A program made the position numbers and the translations under genes. DNA of 64,000 nt. Source: Blastomussa wellsi. Its lineage: Eukaryota; Cnidaria; Anthozoa; Scleractinia; Plerogyridae. Below are positions 1 through 10,990 of the stretch, piece by piece. The notes beneath the pieces were generated by a model. That model saw nothing but the letters and a program-made list of their open reading frames with translations, was not told the origin of the DNA and did not search any database. The stretch's first letter is position 1. Each line of letters starts with the position of its first letter. The stretch spans positions 7,882,351-7,946,350 of the forward strand of contig OX393561.1 in NCBI GenBank assembly GCA_947652115.1, in the 5' to 3' direction.

Positions 1-407
1 GGCAATATTTGATTCAGTGGGGAAGGAGACTGGAACCGAGAGTGTTGCGATGGCAACACCACAGGGTGTATCATTAGATGAACTTTATAAGTAACAATTA
101 TGATGCCAGGTTTCAATTGTATTGCCCTATTATTTGCAGAGATATTACTGATTTTGTGTTTTGACTTTATACTAGAACCACTGATGACATCATCAGTTAT
201 CTAATTTGCATAATGGAAAAACTTGAATATCTCCGGAACGAAAGAAGATATTACAAAAAGGAAAACACCATTCTTCTTCTCTCTGAAAGGCCTTTAAAAT
301 AAGGCTAAGTTATTTTTTACTTCATAGGCACTTTAAGTATAAGATGCTTTTATATTGAAGGTTGACTAGACAGCTTATTATTGTTAAATAATTATTTGTC
401 TTTATAG

Positions 408-1107
408 GTGAAATGCTTGCACATGTTGAGTCACTTTGCACTGAAGCACAGAATACGTCCTACTCTGCAGCTGCTGCCAGCTGTAAAGAAATCAGAATCC
501 ATCTTGAGACCAATGGCCTGCCTCAACACAAGTTAGTACAAGTTATTTTAATGTATAAGTATATACATTATAATAGTAAATTACACATTAAAATTTACTA
601 AAGGGCACAATATGAAATGATATTCATTTTTATATTTTCTCACAGACCTATTGACATTCAAACAACTGATGCTGGTCCCGGGGTTTCTACAAATGAGAAG
701 ATGAGCCAGCTGCGTCTAGCTGAATGTTTTATGATCAATGGGCTGGACCTTCAAGCTAGGTTTCATTATGCACCAGGTATTATATCTTGTGGTATAAATT
801 CTTAAGTCCTGGCAGTACAGCTTAGACATACTACACGTACATTGACACTTTATAAATCACAATCCAAACTTTTACTTGTTGAATACACAGTTTATTTTTA
901 CATATCTTTCTTTCAGGTGACTCGGCTTGTCACATAGCAGAAAAAGTGATGCGTTCCCTCAATGAATGTCTTGGGGATGGAAGAGCAATTCCAGTACATT
1001 ATGAGGACTCCTCTGTCCTGGACAGCTTATCTGAGTTATCCAAGGATGAACTAAAAAAGGCAAAAGAAAAGAAAATGGAAAATGCTGCCATTGAGTGTGC
1101 AAAGCAG
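408..1107 (+). CDS. Three N-terminal exons of a spliced gene, function unknown
   Basis: Three exons at 408-531, 646-776 and 917-1107 are bounded by good AG/GT sites. Acceptors end in TTTATAG, TCTCACAG and CTTTCAG; donors begin GTTAGT, GTATTA and GTGAGT. The splice phases agree, giving one continuous reading frame of about 145 residues. It is mostly helical and polar and ends in a Lys-rich stretch (KDELKKAKEKK). I recognise no domain. A short open segment at 2-92 ending DELYK may be an earlier exon or the end of another gene. The frame probably leads into the SAP/peptidase-like part downstream, but I could not find a phase-matched acceptor between 1107 and 1490. Confidence 0.55.
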
Positions 1108-1485
1108 GTGAGTCAACGATTCAGTGGGAAAACCTGCATGGGCACATCAATTCATTCAAGACTACCATCATTTCAAAAGCATTAAACATTTTTCTTTGAT
1201 GAAGAGGACATGCAGAAATGCTGCACCAATGCTTCATCACCTTCCAATCTCGAGGTGTGTGCAGGCTCTGCTTACTTCAACTTAGTACATAAATTCTTTC
1301 ACAACCACTATTATTTATATGACAATGGTTGTGAAGGAATACGAAATGGATGCACAGAACAGGGGAAGCAAATGTGTGAATTTCACCAAAACGTTGAGAA
1401 TAGAGCACTTCTTTCAAATGGCTGGAGGGGTAAGTCAGTCCAGCGTGTACCTCCTCCTGTACCAGATTATTCTGAGACCTCTTCC

Positions 1486-4069
1486 TTCCATTACTGCACC
1501 CTCAAACAAACATGGGATGGTGATGTCTGTGAAAAGTTTGGTGTAAAAAAAGACATAGTAAAAGATGCCACAAAGAGGGAACTAAATGACTTTTGCCCAC
1601 GCAAGCAACTTGAAAAGCTGTTTGAAACCTGTGGTGAACCTGACTTACAACTAAAAGAGTTAACCCATGAAGATGGTTCCATCTCAGTCAGCTGCATAGA
1701 CAATAATAAAACTTTGCAAACTGTAAACGAGCAGTTGGACAGTTTTGTGGAGAAGTTTGTTGGTGAAGATCTTCGGAAGACTGCAGAAAATGAAGTTAGA
1801 AGAAGATTTGACCTAAAGGTCAAATCTGAAATTTTAAATAAAACCAAAGCAAGTGTGAAAGCTGTGGAAAAGGCAAAATCGTACCAAGGTATTGACTGGG
1901 AAAAGCACATCTCTGAAAAATCTTTAGACAAACTGTATGTATCACAGCTTAACCTTTACTTAATACAGAATTTGAATATGAGCAGAGCAGAGTGTGACAA
2001 AAAAGGATACACGAAAGAGAAGAAGATCCAAGACATAAAAACTAATTTCTTTGGCAGACAACTAAACAGCTCATCTATAAAGAAACAAAACAATGGTCCA
2101 ACTTTAATCTCATTACAAGGTACCCCTCATACAAGTCAACCATCTTCCAAAATCCCAAGTCACCCACCTTCTGCAAGTTCCTCAACACTACATGTTCCAC
2201 CTTGGGGTGGCACACTCAATAATACTGCTCAAATGGTAACACAATCATTAACAAACACTTGCCCCATTGATAATTATTTAACCATATTCTATGTGCTGTT
2301 AACTGACAACAAGAAGTTACATCAAGAACTTGTGATGTCAACAGAAATTTTTGCTGGAATCCTCATTCGCATCAAAAATTTGTTTGCGCAAGGATGTTTT
2401 CTCAAGCTAAACTTGAATGGTTAAATCTGTTTCCAGCAAGGTTTGACCTCACATCACCAAATATTGATTTGTGGGGAAATGAGGATGACCTATTTCTCTC
2501 AAGGCTTCAGCCTGTCTTGCGAACAACATATACCGGAACCTGTTCTTCACCTTTATGTCCAGCCCAACAAGTGGATTATGTCTCCCACAACGTCACCTTA
2601 AGGTATTTGTCTGCGTACGTACATACATAACTTTATTTATCCTCAGGTTTGAGGAGGCTTATTGGGCCTCTCCCAAATACAAAATTGCTAATTTGCCGAA
2701 AAATAAAAAAATGTAAGTTTTAAAAAACAAACAAACGATTTACAAGATAAACATAATCTACAAGATAAACATAATTATGGCTTTTATTAAATATAGCCTT
2801 CTATGAAAAGTACAACCAGTCAGTATATTAATTTTAAGTATATATTTGTATGTTGCTATAAAAATGTTGTCATGTTATCTTTTGCTAGAAATTTATGTTT
2901 GTCTGTATGAATGCATTTATACCTGCATGTCTGCCCATAAATAAAATATTCAATGCTATTCTCCAGTGAAGTTGGCATACCTCCTCCGGGATTTCTGCAG
3001 ATGAGTCTTAACGAGTGGATGGCAACAGATAATGTGAAAACGTGGTGCGGTTCCACTCTCCTGGGTCCACTCACAGGTGGTAGCCCACACTTCTTTGGGA
3101 CAGTTCTAAGTCAGTGCCCTGCTACTGGCCAATTTGTGTAAGTTGTACACATTAAAAATTGTTAATTGATAATAAATAACATTTAACTGAAATTTTGCTA
3201 TTCAAACTAGAAGCATTGTCGTATCAGCATATTCGAGGATACAAAGTTAATATAAAACATGTTGCTGAAGCTGATTAATATAAAGGTGCTGATGACATTC
3301 ATTTCCATGTCTATATTTTCTTTAACATCATAATGATTATAAATGTCTTTTGAAGTCATTTAATGTAATATTAATTATTGAATCGTACAAGTGGTGTTCA
3401 TTCCTGTATTAAACTATAAAGGTATTGGGTTTCCATGTAGGCAACAACTCCAAGCATACTGTGGTGGACAAAGGACTTACCAACGACGGAAATTTATTTG
3501 TGGAAGTCCTCCATTTATCCCCCTTGTCTTGGATCACTTTGCCTCAAAGGGGATTCTGGCAGATATTTCCCAGTTACCCCCAGATATCAAGCTTGAAGGA
3601 GACAGGTAAGAAGTACAGTACTAGGATTCACCACTCTGTGTGTGTGTTGATACTGTAAAATTAATACACTTTTGATATGTGCAAAGAGCAAATCATATGT
3701 GATTCTCAGATGTATTTTACATTTATATAAATGACAGAAAATGATGTACTATCAAATGTGTGATATGTAATTGAAATTAGACAATAAACATTGTTCTCAA
3801 TACATATCTTATTCTCATTATTTTATGTAGAGAATGATGTATTAAACAGTTCCGTTTGTCATATTTCTTCCAGATATGTCCTACAAGGCGCTACCTTCTA
3901 TAGTGGAAATCATTATAGAGGTGCTGTAAAGAGGAGAGGCAGCTGGTTTCACTATGATGGTCTATGGGAGAGGCACCAGCCAGGAAGCGGTTTAAGACCA
4001 GGAGGCACAGCTACACCACATGGTTTTATGCTGTCAAGCTGCATTTATGTCAAGGCTTCGTTACTATGA
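1486..4069 (+). CDS. SAP-like and split Cys/His peptidase-like protein, C-terminal exons
   Basis: The first part (about 1486-2390) encodes a charged region, then a SAP-like helix-turn-helix (LDKLYVSQLNLYL to KEKKIQDIKTNFF, about 1924-2050). A Cys box, TCPIDNYLTIFYVLL, follows near 2260. From 2394 the frame moves by one base and runs through phase-matched exons to 2602, 2967-3137, 3441-3605 and 3874-4069. The last exon has a His box (GNHYRGAV) and WFHYDGLW, resembling the C-terminal half of papain-fold/USP-like domains found in transposon-linked proteins. The Cys-box/His-box order supports a cysteine-peptidase-like core; deubiquitinase activity is only inference. The frame break near 2390 could be a mutation, an assembly error or an unseen intron. 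Start codon and upstream junction are unresolved. Confidence 0.5.
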
Positions 4070-4719
4070 GAGGGTGGGAAGTAACTGGCCAGGTGTTTTC
4101 TAAAGAACACATTCAATACATTCAATTTTCAATTCAATTTCAATTTCCTGACATTGGATAAAAAGATCCAGACATTTTTACGTTTAAAATTCAGCTGAAT
4201 AGACTTTCTCATTTTTTGTGGTAACCCACACATGTATAACTGAATAGCCTAAATGCAGCTTGTATCAGCCTGGAGAGAAAGCAGTGCTTTGAGGTACATG
4301 TATCATTTTCTGTTACATACTTGTATAGGCATACCTCATGAAATGCTCACTTTTGGCGACACTTTAATAAATATGAATAATGCTGAAACCGATGGGGAAA
4401 AAAAAAATTTGTGCACAAACTTAAGGTGCTAAAAAAATTCTTGCACAACCCAAAGACGAAAAAAAAAAATTCTTAACAAGACAAAATTGCCCAACCCCCC
4501 CCCCCCCTCAAAAATATAATGGTCCATCCCTTAAATTTAGAAGACTACGGTTGTCCGAAATTCGAACGAGTGTTAGAAACGATCGTAGAACCCTTACCCG
4601 ATTGCGGTTTTCATTTTAATTGTACTAGGGCCCATTGTAGCATGGTAGAATGTCACGCGTTTTGGTTATGGATGAAGACACACACTTGTAAATAACCGTT
4701 GTTATTTTATTGCATTAAA
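4070..4719. other. Gene-free stretch with homopolymer runs
   Basis: AT-rich sequence after the preceding gene. Runs of A at 4398-4407 and 4449-4470 and a C run near 4495-4507 interrupt it. No ORF, terminal repeat or RNA gene is evident. The left end of the Polinton-like region should lie here, but I found no inverted repeat with the 14-15 kb side. Confidence 0.4.
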
Positions 4720-4862
4720 AGCATTTCAAAAGTACAATGAAAAAAGCTTTAATGTCTTTTTCTCTTTCACAGTTCAATCAATACATCCAAGTGGGATACA
4801 AAATAAACAAAGGGGGTAATCGACCAAAGTAATCTTAGACATAAATCAAAGGGTACGAGCAC
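4720..4862 (-). pseudogene. Degenerate zinc-ribbon unit E
   Basis: On the minus strand this repeats the end of unit A. The segments FCKMC, YPTWMY and CERERDIKAFF match FCKDC, STWMY and CERVIDIKAFL there. Two in-frame stops interrupt it, one of them TGA where unit A has the first Cys of its second CxxC. An AATAAA-like signal follows in ATGCAATAAAATAAC near 4705-4720. It is a decayed tandem copy. Confidence 0.5.
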
Positions 4863-4865
4863 ATT

Positions 4866-5052
4866 TTACAAAAAAGCTTTAATGTCGATTACTCTTTCAC
4901 AGATCAAACAATACATCCAAGTGGAATACAAACAAGTGGGATACATACTAGTGGGATACACACAAATCTCGTAACGTTTACAATCTTTACAAAATAACCG
5001 AAATCGAAATCGACTAAAGTAACGCAATGGGTAATGTGCAGTGACGTAAAAC
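4866..5052 (-). CDS. Zinc-ribbon unit A (short ORF or terminal exon)
   Basis: The minus-strand reading frame follows a pyrimidine-rich 3' splice-like site (TTTTTCCTAG at about 5053-5063). It encodes about 60 residues with two CxxC knuckles: FCKDC, then YCLIC about 28 residues later, ending DIKAFL. The spacer contains a three-fold YPT/YST repeat (CVYPTSMYPTCLYSTWMY). CxxC-n-CxxC is the zinc-ribbon signature; zinc binding is inferred. No in-frame Met follows the splice-like site, so it reads best as a 3' exon. Confidence 0.45.
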
Positions 5053-5084
5053 CTAGGAAAAAGAAAAAACACTTTATTTACATC

Positions 5085-5213
5085 TCAAATGACGTTCGTG
5101 TTACAATCACCACAATAAAAACTCTCGCCAAGAAAGTTCATGAAAACAGTATCATATTCACAGTTTGGACACCAGAACATCAACCCATACATGAAAACAT
5201 TAGATCGACGCAT
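5085..5213 (-). CDS. Zinc-ribbon unit B, 42-residue ORF
   Basis: ATG at 5213 lies one base after a TTTTTTTCAG splice-like acceptor. The ORF has 42 codons and stops at 5085. It carries FWCPNCEYD and FYCGDCNTNVI, a compact CxxC-n-CxxC zinc ribbon. An AATAAA signal overlaps positions 5073-5078, just after the stop. Acceptor, short ORF, stop and poly(A) signal together look like a terminal exon. It is the most intact member of the array and is nearly identical to unit C. Confidence 0.5.
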   Translation of the reverse strand: MRRSNVFMYGLMFWCPNCEYDTVFMNFLGESFYCGDCNTNVI

Positions 5214-5335
5214 TCTGAAAAAAAGTACAATAACACTTTTTATTTATTTTTTTTTTATCTTTTTGAAGATAGTATAAAAAGTGGGTCGAGCAACAGCAAG
5301 ACAACCTAGGAAAAAAAAAACACTTTATTTACATC

Positions 5336-5463
5336 TCAAATGACGTTCGCGTTACAACCACAACAATAAAAAATCTCGCCAAGAAAGTTCATGAAAACAC
5401 TATAATATTCGCAGTTTGGACACCAGAACACAAGCCGTAAGCGAAAACATTAGATCGACACAT
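5336..5463 (-). pseudogene. Zinc-ribbon unit C, one base short
   Basis: A tandem copy of unit B with the same acceptor-like TTTTTTTCAG, the same ATG context (5463), stop and AATAAA. Relative to unit B one base is missing shortly after the YG residues, which moves FWCPNCEYY and FYCCGC out of frame with its ATG. Either this copy is dead, or the conserved frame is entered by splicing rather than at the ATG. Confidence 0.5.
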
Positions 5464-5474
5464 TCTGAAAAAAA

Positions 5475-5625
5475 TCAAGGTAAAAAAAGTTTAAGACATC
5501 CAGGGCAGTAATAACAACAACGGACACTTTCATCGCAACGGCGATAATCGTACTCGCGGTCACACTCTTGACAAAGCAACATGTCAGACCAACGGATAAA
5601 AAGTATGTCGATTATACGGCTGGTT
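5475..5625 (-). CDS. Zinc-ribbon unit D (short ORF or terminal exon)
   Basis: Another unit after a TTTTTTCAG acceptor-like site (5626-5632). It encodes about 49 residues with LLCQECDREYDY and YYCPGCLKLF, again CxxC-n-CxxC. It is divergent in sequence from units B and C but has the same layout. Its first knuckle, CQECDREY, resembles CHDCDRGY in the zinc region of the neighbouring DNA polymerase, which may hint at common origin (inference). The open frame extends upstream to 5690 through intron-like sequence. Confidence 0.45.
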
Positions 5626-5711
5626 CTGAAAAAAATCAACGGGGAAAAAAAAATAAACACTTGTCTACAGAACCTGAGAGTGTATCCCACGTGGGGGGAG
5701 AAAAAAAAAAG

Positions 5712-5980
5712 TCAATTTGTGCATATGTGGTGTCCTAATAGTTCAAATGCATGATCTAATACATGAGTATGAAATTTACAAACGTACGTTGAAAGTGAAT
5801 CCCTCTTGGGTTCCGGATTCAAGTAATTAACCATCGCATTGATCTTCTGCCATCCAATCTCGTACCTCTCTCTGATCTTTTGAGCAAATAGTACCGAAAA
5901 AACAACGCTTCCCTCTGCTCTGCTGTTAAGTTGCTTCTCTTTCCCCTTACTTCTTTACCGGAGGTCTTTTGATTTTCCAT
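5712..5980 (-). pseudogene. Small leftward gene beside the divergent promoter, frame-broken
   Basis: ATG at 5980 lies about 75 bases downstream of the minus-strand TATA. It opens a Lys/Arg-rich peptide (MENQKTSGKEVRGKRSNLTA) that stops at 5819. A run of A near 5880 marks where the coding-like signal moves to another frame, which continues through ERYEIGWQKI to the C-terminal LDHAFELLGHHICTN and stops at 5712. A one-base loss in the A run is the simplest reading. The family is unknown. Its position suggests it is the 5' gene, or first exon, for the zinc-ribbon units downstream. Confidence 0.4.
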
Positions 5981-6052
5981 TTCAAGGCAGAAATACACAC
6001 AGACTACGATCGACTCGACGAGCGGACAAGTTTGAATTTGCCCACGTTCACG

Positions 6053-6250
6053 CCTTTTATACTTTTTGGTCGGATCGAAATGCACCAATCGGTGACAAGG
6101 TCAGACAAGGTTAGACATGGAATGAGGGGTGGGGGGTGGGGGGGGGGTAGGGGGTATTTGTAGTCAATCAATGGAGACAAGCACCGATTGGCGCCTTTCG
6201 ATCCTCGTTGTGATTGGTGCCTTTCGATCCGTTCGAAAAGTATAAGAGGC
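6053..6250. promoter_or_regulatory. Divergent promoter with a repeated GATTGGYGC-TTTCGATCC box
   Basis: The motif GATTGGTGC(A/C)TTTCGATCCG, a 6-bp gap, then AAAGTATAA(A/G)AGGC occurs on the minus strand at about 6053-6090 and on the plus strand at 6212-6250. A third box without a TATA lies at 6186-6204 on the plus strand. The two TATA copies face outward, toward the small leftward gene and toward the polymerase. ATTGG (reverse CCAAT) plus TATA is a standard eukaryotic/viral promoter layout. A TGGGG/G-rich run (6125-6150) separates the two arms. Confidence 0.65.
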
Positions 6251-6292
6251 ACGAACGAAGGGCGTGTAATTCAAAAAACCTCAGATCTCGCG

Positions 6293-9200
6293 ATGTCTTC
6301 CAGACCACGTTCCAGATCATTGAGTCCTTCCCGTCAAAAGGTTGGGCGACCTTCGCGTTCTAGTTCTGTTCCGGCTTCGGCCCGTTCCTTTAGGAACGAC
6401 ATTCCTTTGGCTTCGGCCCGTTCCTTTAGGAACGACCCTCCTTTGGCTACGGCCCGTTCCTTTAGGAACGAAAGAAAAAGATCTTTATCTGACGACGACG
6501 ACGACGAATGGGTTCACGATCCTTCCCTCGCCACCATGTTGAACGATGAACAACAACAAGTGGGTGGCGGTCCGCCATTGTTGGATTTTCAGCTACGTCC
6601 CGTGGGACCGCGCAGGAACTGGCGCCAAGTCCTACATCGCCAACGGTTCCAGGCTACGCTCCGCCAAAACAGGGACCCGACGCCTCGCGACGACTTGGGC
6701 CGAGAAGTGACCGAAGCCCTACGACGAACCATTCGTCACCAGATCGCCTCGGACTCCACTTTGCAGCCCCATTCCACTCTGCACTTCACGCTGCAGTCAA
6801 ACGCTTTCACGCACGCGTTCCAGTCCACATCTTTCACCGTGGAGGAGTTCGAGGATGGCAGTGATCGATTGGACATGTATCTCCGATCCCTCGCGGCCAA
6901 ACTCAACTCCAACCAACAGTTTGAAGCGGATGACTCTTTCACCGTGGAGACCACCTTCATCCGTACCCCTGGTAGAGGTAGTGGTCATGGTAAAAAGTAC
7001 CGTCCCGGGCGCGAGGCGGTGGAAAAATTGTTGACGCGAAAACAGTCTGTCGTCGTGGTCAAAAACGAAGACGAGTTGTGTTGTGCCAGAGCCATCGTCA
7101 CCATGCGTGCCCATGCAGACGAGGGGCCTCGTAGTTCAAACTACGAGAACTTGAGAAGAGGTTATCCCATCCAGACCCGTCTGGCTAAAGACTTACACCG
7201 ACTGGCCGGTGTACCCGAAGGCCCTTGCGGTATTGCCGAACTCCAAAAGTTTCAAGCGGTTCTTCTCGGATACCAGATCAAGGTCATGTCTGTGGACAAA
7301 CCCCACTGCATCGTCTATGCAGGACCGTCTGCCCCCAAACAGATTCTCCTCCTCAAGGTCGACCACCACTACCACGGGTGCAGCTCGTACGGTGGGTTCC
7401 TGTCGCGCTCGTATTACTGCCACGACTGCGATCGAGGCTACAACGTGGACAACATCGACCATCATCCCTGCAAAGGCAAATGGTGCCGTTCGTGCGAGAA
7501 GACCAAGTGCCCGGACTTTACCTCGGCCAAAGCTGATTTTAAACCCGGTACGTTCCCACAACCCTCTCTTGCCTGCCACCTATGCCATCATCGTTTCTTT
7601 GGACAGAACTGCTTCTCTTCTCATCTGAAAGAAACCAAGACGTGCCGTTCCTTGTGCGCAACCAAGAAAAAGTGTCTTTCCTGTTGCAAGACCTACGACG
7701 CTGCCTCCAAAGAAAAGAAAAGCAGAAAGCGATACAAACACAAGTGCGGGTGGGACAGGTGCCGTTTCTGCGAAAAAGAGGTGGAGCTGGCATCCCACAA
7801 ATGCTACATCCAACCCTTGGACCCTGAGGAGGACGAGCCCAAATTGATGAAGGTACCTCTGGTTGAAGTGGGTATGCGCGCCATCGTGGAGATGGACGAG
7901 GACGGTCAAGCGTGGGTCGAAAAACCGCGACCCCTCTTCGTGTACGCGGACTACGAAGCCGTCACCGACACCGACGGTGTTCAGACACCCATCCTCGTGT
8001 GTGCAGAGCCCAAAGACGAAGAAGACACCCTCTCCTTCTACGGTCCATCATGCACCGCGGACTTGATGGAATACCTGGAAGGGTTGACGATTGACGAATA
8101 CGGAGACACGCGCAGGGTCATCTGCGTCTTCCATAATTTCAAAGGGTACTATGGCATGTTCGTGTTGAAGTACTTGTACGACACCCATCGTACCGTGGAA
8201 AACCAGATCAACATCGGGACCAAAGTGCTCTCCCTCTCCACGGGTGACATCAAGTTCGTGGACTCCCTCTGCTTCCTGCCGTTCCCGCTGTCAGCCTTTC
8301 CCGACACCTTCGGCATCACAGAACAGTGTAAGGGTTTCTTCCCTCATCTCTTCAACACCGCCGACCATCAAGATTACGAAGGACCGATGCCACCCGCCGA
8401 CACCTACGACCCAGAAGGCATGTCTGCCAAAGTCAAAGCTGCGTTCGAGACGTGGTACGCCGACAAGGTCGCCAACGACTACCACTTCGTCCTAAAAACG
8501 GAGATGGAAGCGTACTGCGTCTCGGACGTAAAACTACTCAAGGCAGGCTGCCAAAAGTTTCAGGGAGAGTTCGAAGAGAAGGCCGAGTTCAGTCCGATGG
8601 AAAAATGTATCACCATCGCCTCCGCCTGCAATCGTTACTGGAGAAAGAAACAGCTTCCCAACAACACCGTCGCGGTAGAACCTCCCAACGGTTGGCACGG
8701 TGCGACCTCCAACCAATCCATCAAGGCTCTCAAATGGTTGGCGTGGCAAGAGCACAGATTGAGAACGAATGCTTCTCCGTCCTGCGAACACCAAGGGGAC
8801 CGCATACGACACGCCCACAACGGTGGTGAAAAACGGTTGTTCACTCAGGCCCGTTCATACTTGGTCGATGGCTTTGACGCTCTCACCAACACGGTGTACG
8901 AATTTCACGGGTGTTGTGGCACGGGTGTCTCACTTGTTTTCCGAGTCGTCATCAACAAAGCAACGTGAGCGATCGCACCTTTGACGAACTGCGCGAGGCC
9001 ACCAAGGTTAAAGAGAACAATCTGTCAAATGAAGGGTACAATCTGGTCATCGTATGGGAATGTGAGTGGGATAAGATGGTGAAGACGGACACGGCCCTAC
9101 AAACCTTCCTGTCCACCATCCAAGTGGAAGAACCCCTCCAACCACGGGACGCGTTCTTCGGTGGACGCACCAATGCCATCAGCCTTTACTCGTGTGTGGA

Positions 9201-10590
9201 CAAGACCCAAGGGGAACGCATCAAGTACGTGGATGTGACGTCGCTCTACCCTTGGGTCAACAAGTACGCCGAGTATCCCGTGGGTCATCCTACCGTCATC
9301 ACTCACCCGGAGGACAAGAACATAGCGAGCTACTTCGGCATGGCCAAAGTCACCGTGCTCCCGCCGTACGAGCTCTTCCATCCCGTGTTGCCGTACCGTT
9401 GCGGTGGAAAGCTGGTCTTTCCTCTATGCCGTTCGTGCGTAGAAACGGAAATGCCAAAACCGTTCGCGGACCGTTCTGGCGTTTGCTCTCACACGGACGA
9501 AGAACGCATGCTCACCGGTACGTGGTGCACACCCGAAATCGTCAAGGCTGTAGAGATGGGGTACACTATCGTCACCATCCATGAGGTGTGGCATTTTCCC
9601 GCGGAACAGCGCAAGACGGGGCTCTTCGCCAATTATGTGAACACGTGGTTAAAGGCCAAACAAGAATCGGCGGGATATCCTCGTGGTGTCAGCACCCCTC
9701 AACAACAGCAAGAGTACGTCGCCGACTACCAGGAGCACGAGGGTATCTCGTTGGACCCACCCCTCATCACCAAGAACCCAGGCCAAAAAGCCACCGCCAA
9801 ACTCATGCTGAACTCGTTCTGGGGCAAATTCGGAGAAAACCTAGACAAACCCACCACGGTTGCCATCTCCACACCTGCCGCACTCTTCGAAGCCGTCTCC
9901 AACCCGTTGTGGAACATCCGCCAGATCCGCATCTGCACCGACGAAGTGTTGGAAGTACTGTACACCAACATGGCTTCCAACCAGGTCGACAACGGGAAGA
10001 CAAACGTCTTCGTAGCCGCCTTCACCACCTGCTGGGCGCGTTTAAAACTCTATTCCTACCTAGAGAAACTCACCACCCAAGTCATCTACTTCGACACGGA
10101 CTCTGTGGTGTACAAGTGGAAACCGGGTCTTGTCGACATTCCCTTGGGCGACTACCTGGGAGACATGACCGACGAACTCGAAGATCACAGACGACCCGAC
10201 GACTACATCACAGAGTTCGTGTCGGGTGGCCCCAAAAACTACGGCTTCGTGTCCGACCAGGGTCAAGTCTGCTGCAAGGTGCGAGGGTTCTCCCTGAAAT
10301 CCGTACGTGGTTCCGCGCAACTCAACTACGAGATACTCAAGAGGAACCTGCTGGAGGAACTCACGGATCCCCAAGGAGTTCGCAGAGACGTGGAGGTGAC
10401 CAACCCGCACTTCTTCACACGGGATCCTGCCACGAAACGCCTCAAGGTATCACCACGAACCAAACAGTACGGTCTAGTCTTCGACAAGAGGGTGGTCGAC
10501 TTCGAAACCTTCACGTCCTACCCGTACGGCTACAAGCACGACTTGGACGAGCACGACGTGGAGATGGCCGAGCTCCTCTGCAATTTGTAA
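6293..10590 (+). pseudogene. Polinton/adintovirus-type protein-primed DNA polymerase B, frame-broken
   Basis: Replicative family-B polymerase of a virus-like self-synthesising element. The first frame runs to 8968 and the second from 8911 to 10590; coding signal passes between them near 8916 in the EFHGC motif, as if one base were lost. I prefer ATG 6293 because the TATA lies at 6240. Order: Arg/Ser-rich tail; Cys/His-rich zinc region (about 7417-7810); exonuclease I (VYADYEAV), II (HNFKGYYG) and III (YCVSDVKLL); then polymerase A (DVTSLYPW), B (KLMLNSFWGKFG) and C (YFDTDS). Exonuclease II has Tyr where the family has the metal-binding Asp. With the frame break, this suggests a dead copy. Third positions are strongly C/G, unlike the AT-rich ORFs downstream. 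Confidence 0.85.
6366..6472 (+). repeat. Triplicated ARSFRN coding repeat with built-in hairpins
   Basis: Three tandem units of about 39-42 bases in the polymerase N-terminus each encode A(S/T)ARSFRN. Each contains the near-perfect palindrome CGTTCCTTTAGGAACG. The peptide is an SR-like basic repeat, and the DNA could form three identical short stem-loops. Confidence 0.7.
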
Positions 10591-10990
10591 ATATTGTAAA
10601 TATCGTTGCGTTCCAGCGACAACGAGTCGGGGTGGCACCCCGATGATACCCTTTTCCGCTCTTTTCGCTGGGTCAGGGATCCCAACACGAGTCGCGGGTA
10701 ACCAATCCCCGAGGAGTGCCCCATCTAGCGAAAGGCCTGGAAAATAATACGCTCCCTTCAGGAGCGGGGGACCGGAAAGCCATGACGTCATCCCATTATC
10801 GATTTTTATCGATTAGCCCTGGAAATCCGTGAGACGGGTCCAGATCCTCTGTCGAGGGCTGGGGCGCAGTTTTCCACGTATGGGCACCGCCATCTTGGAA
10901 CTACGACCGCTAAAAAAGTTCGTCTTATGGGTAATTTTGTGAGACGCTTTCTGATTGGTCGAGACGCGTCACGTGTGCTGTCTCGACCAA
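10591..10990. other. GC-rich intergenic block with inverted repeats
   Basis: No convincing ORF. A palindrome TCGGGGTGGCACCCCGA lies just after the polymerase stop (about 10627-10643). A 15-base arm, CTGATTGGTCGAGAC at 10951-10965, is repeated inverted at 10980-10994 around CACGTG. Arms containing ATTGG/CCAAT around an E-box-like core suggest a promoter or replication-related element. GC-richness ends near 11025, where the neighbouring AT-rich ORF begins. Confidence 0.45.

Noticed and set aside
1491..1931. 146-codon minus-strand frame
   Set aside because: Antisense to the Lys/Glu-rich SAP-like gene; Ser/Phe-rich composition expected for a shadow.
6125..6150. G-rich run in the divergent promoter as a quadruplex switch
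   Set aside because: Possible, but runs of T-G mix and short length give no more than a generic G-rich spacer.
7193..7909. Overlapping open frames of 100-139 codons on both strands
   Set aside because: They overlap the zinc region of the polymerase and have no motif; produced by codon bias.
9588..10646. 352-codon open frame on the + strand
   Set aside because: Lies wholly inside the polymerase gene in another frame; composed of Arg/His/Pro-rich residues from GC-rich third positions. A shadow.
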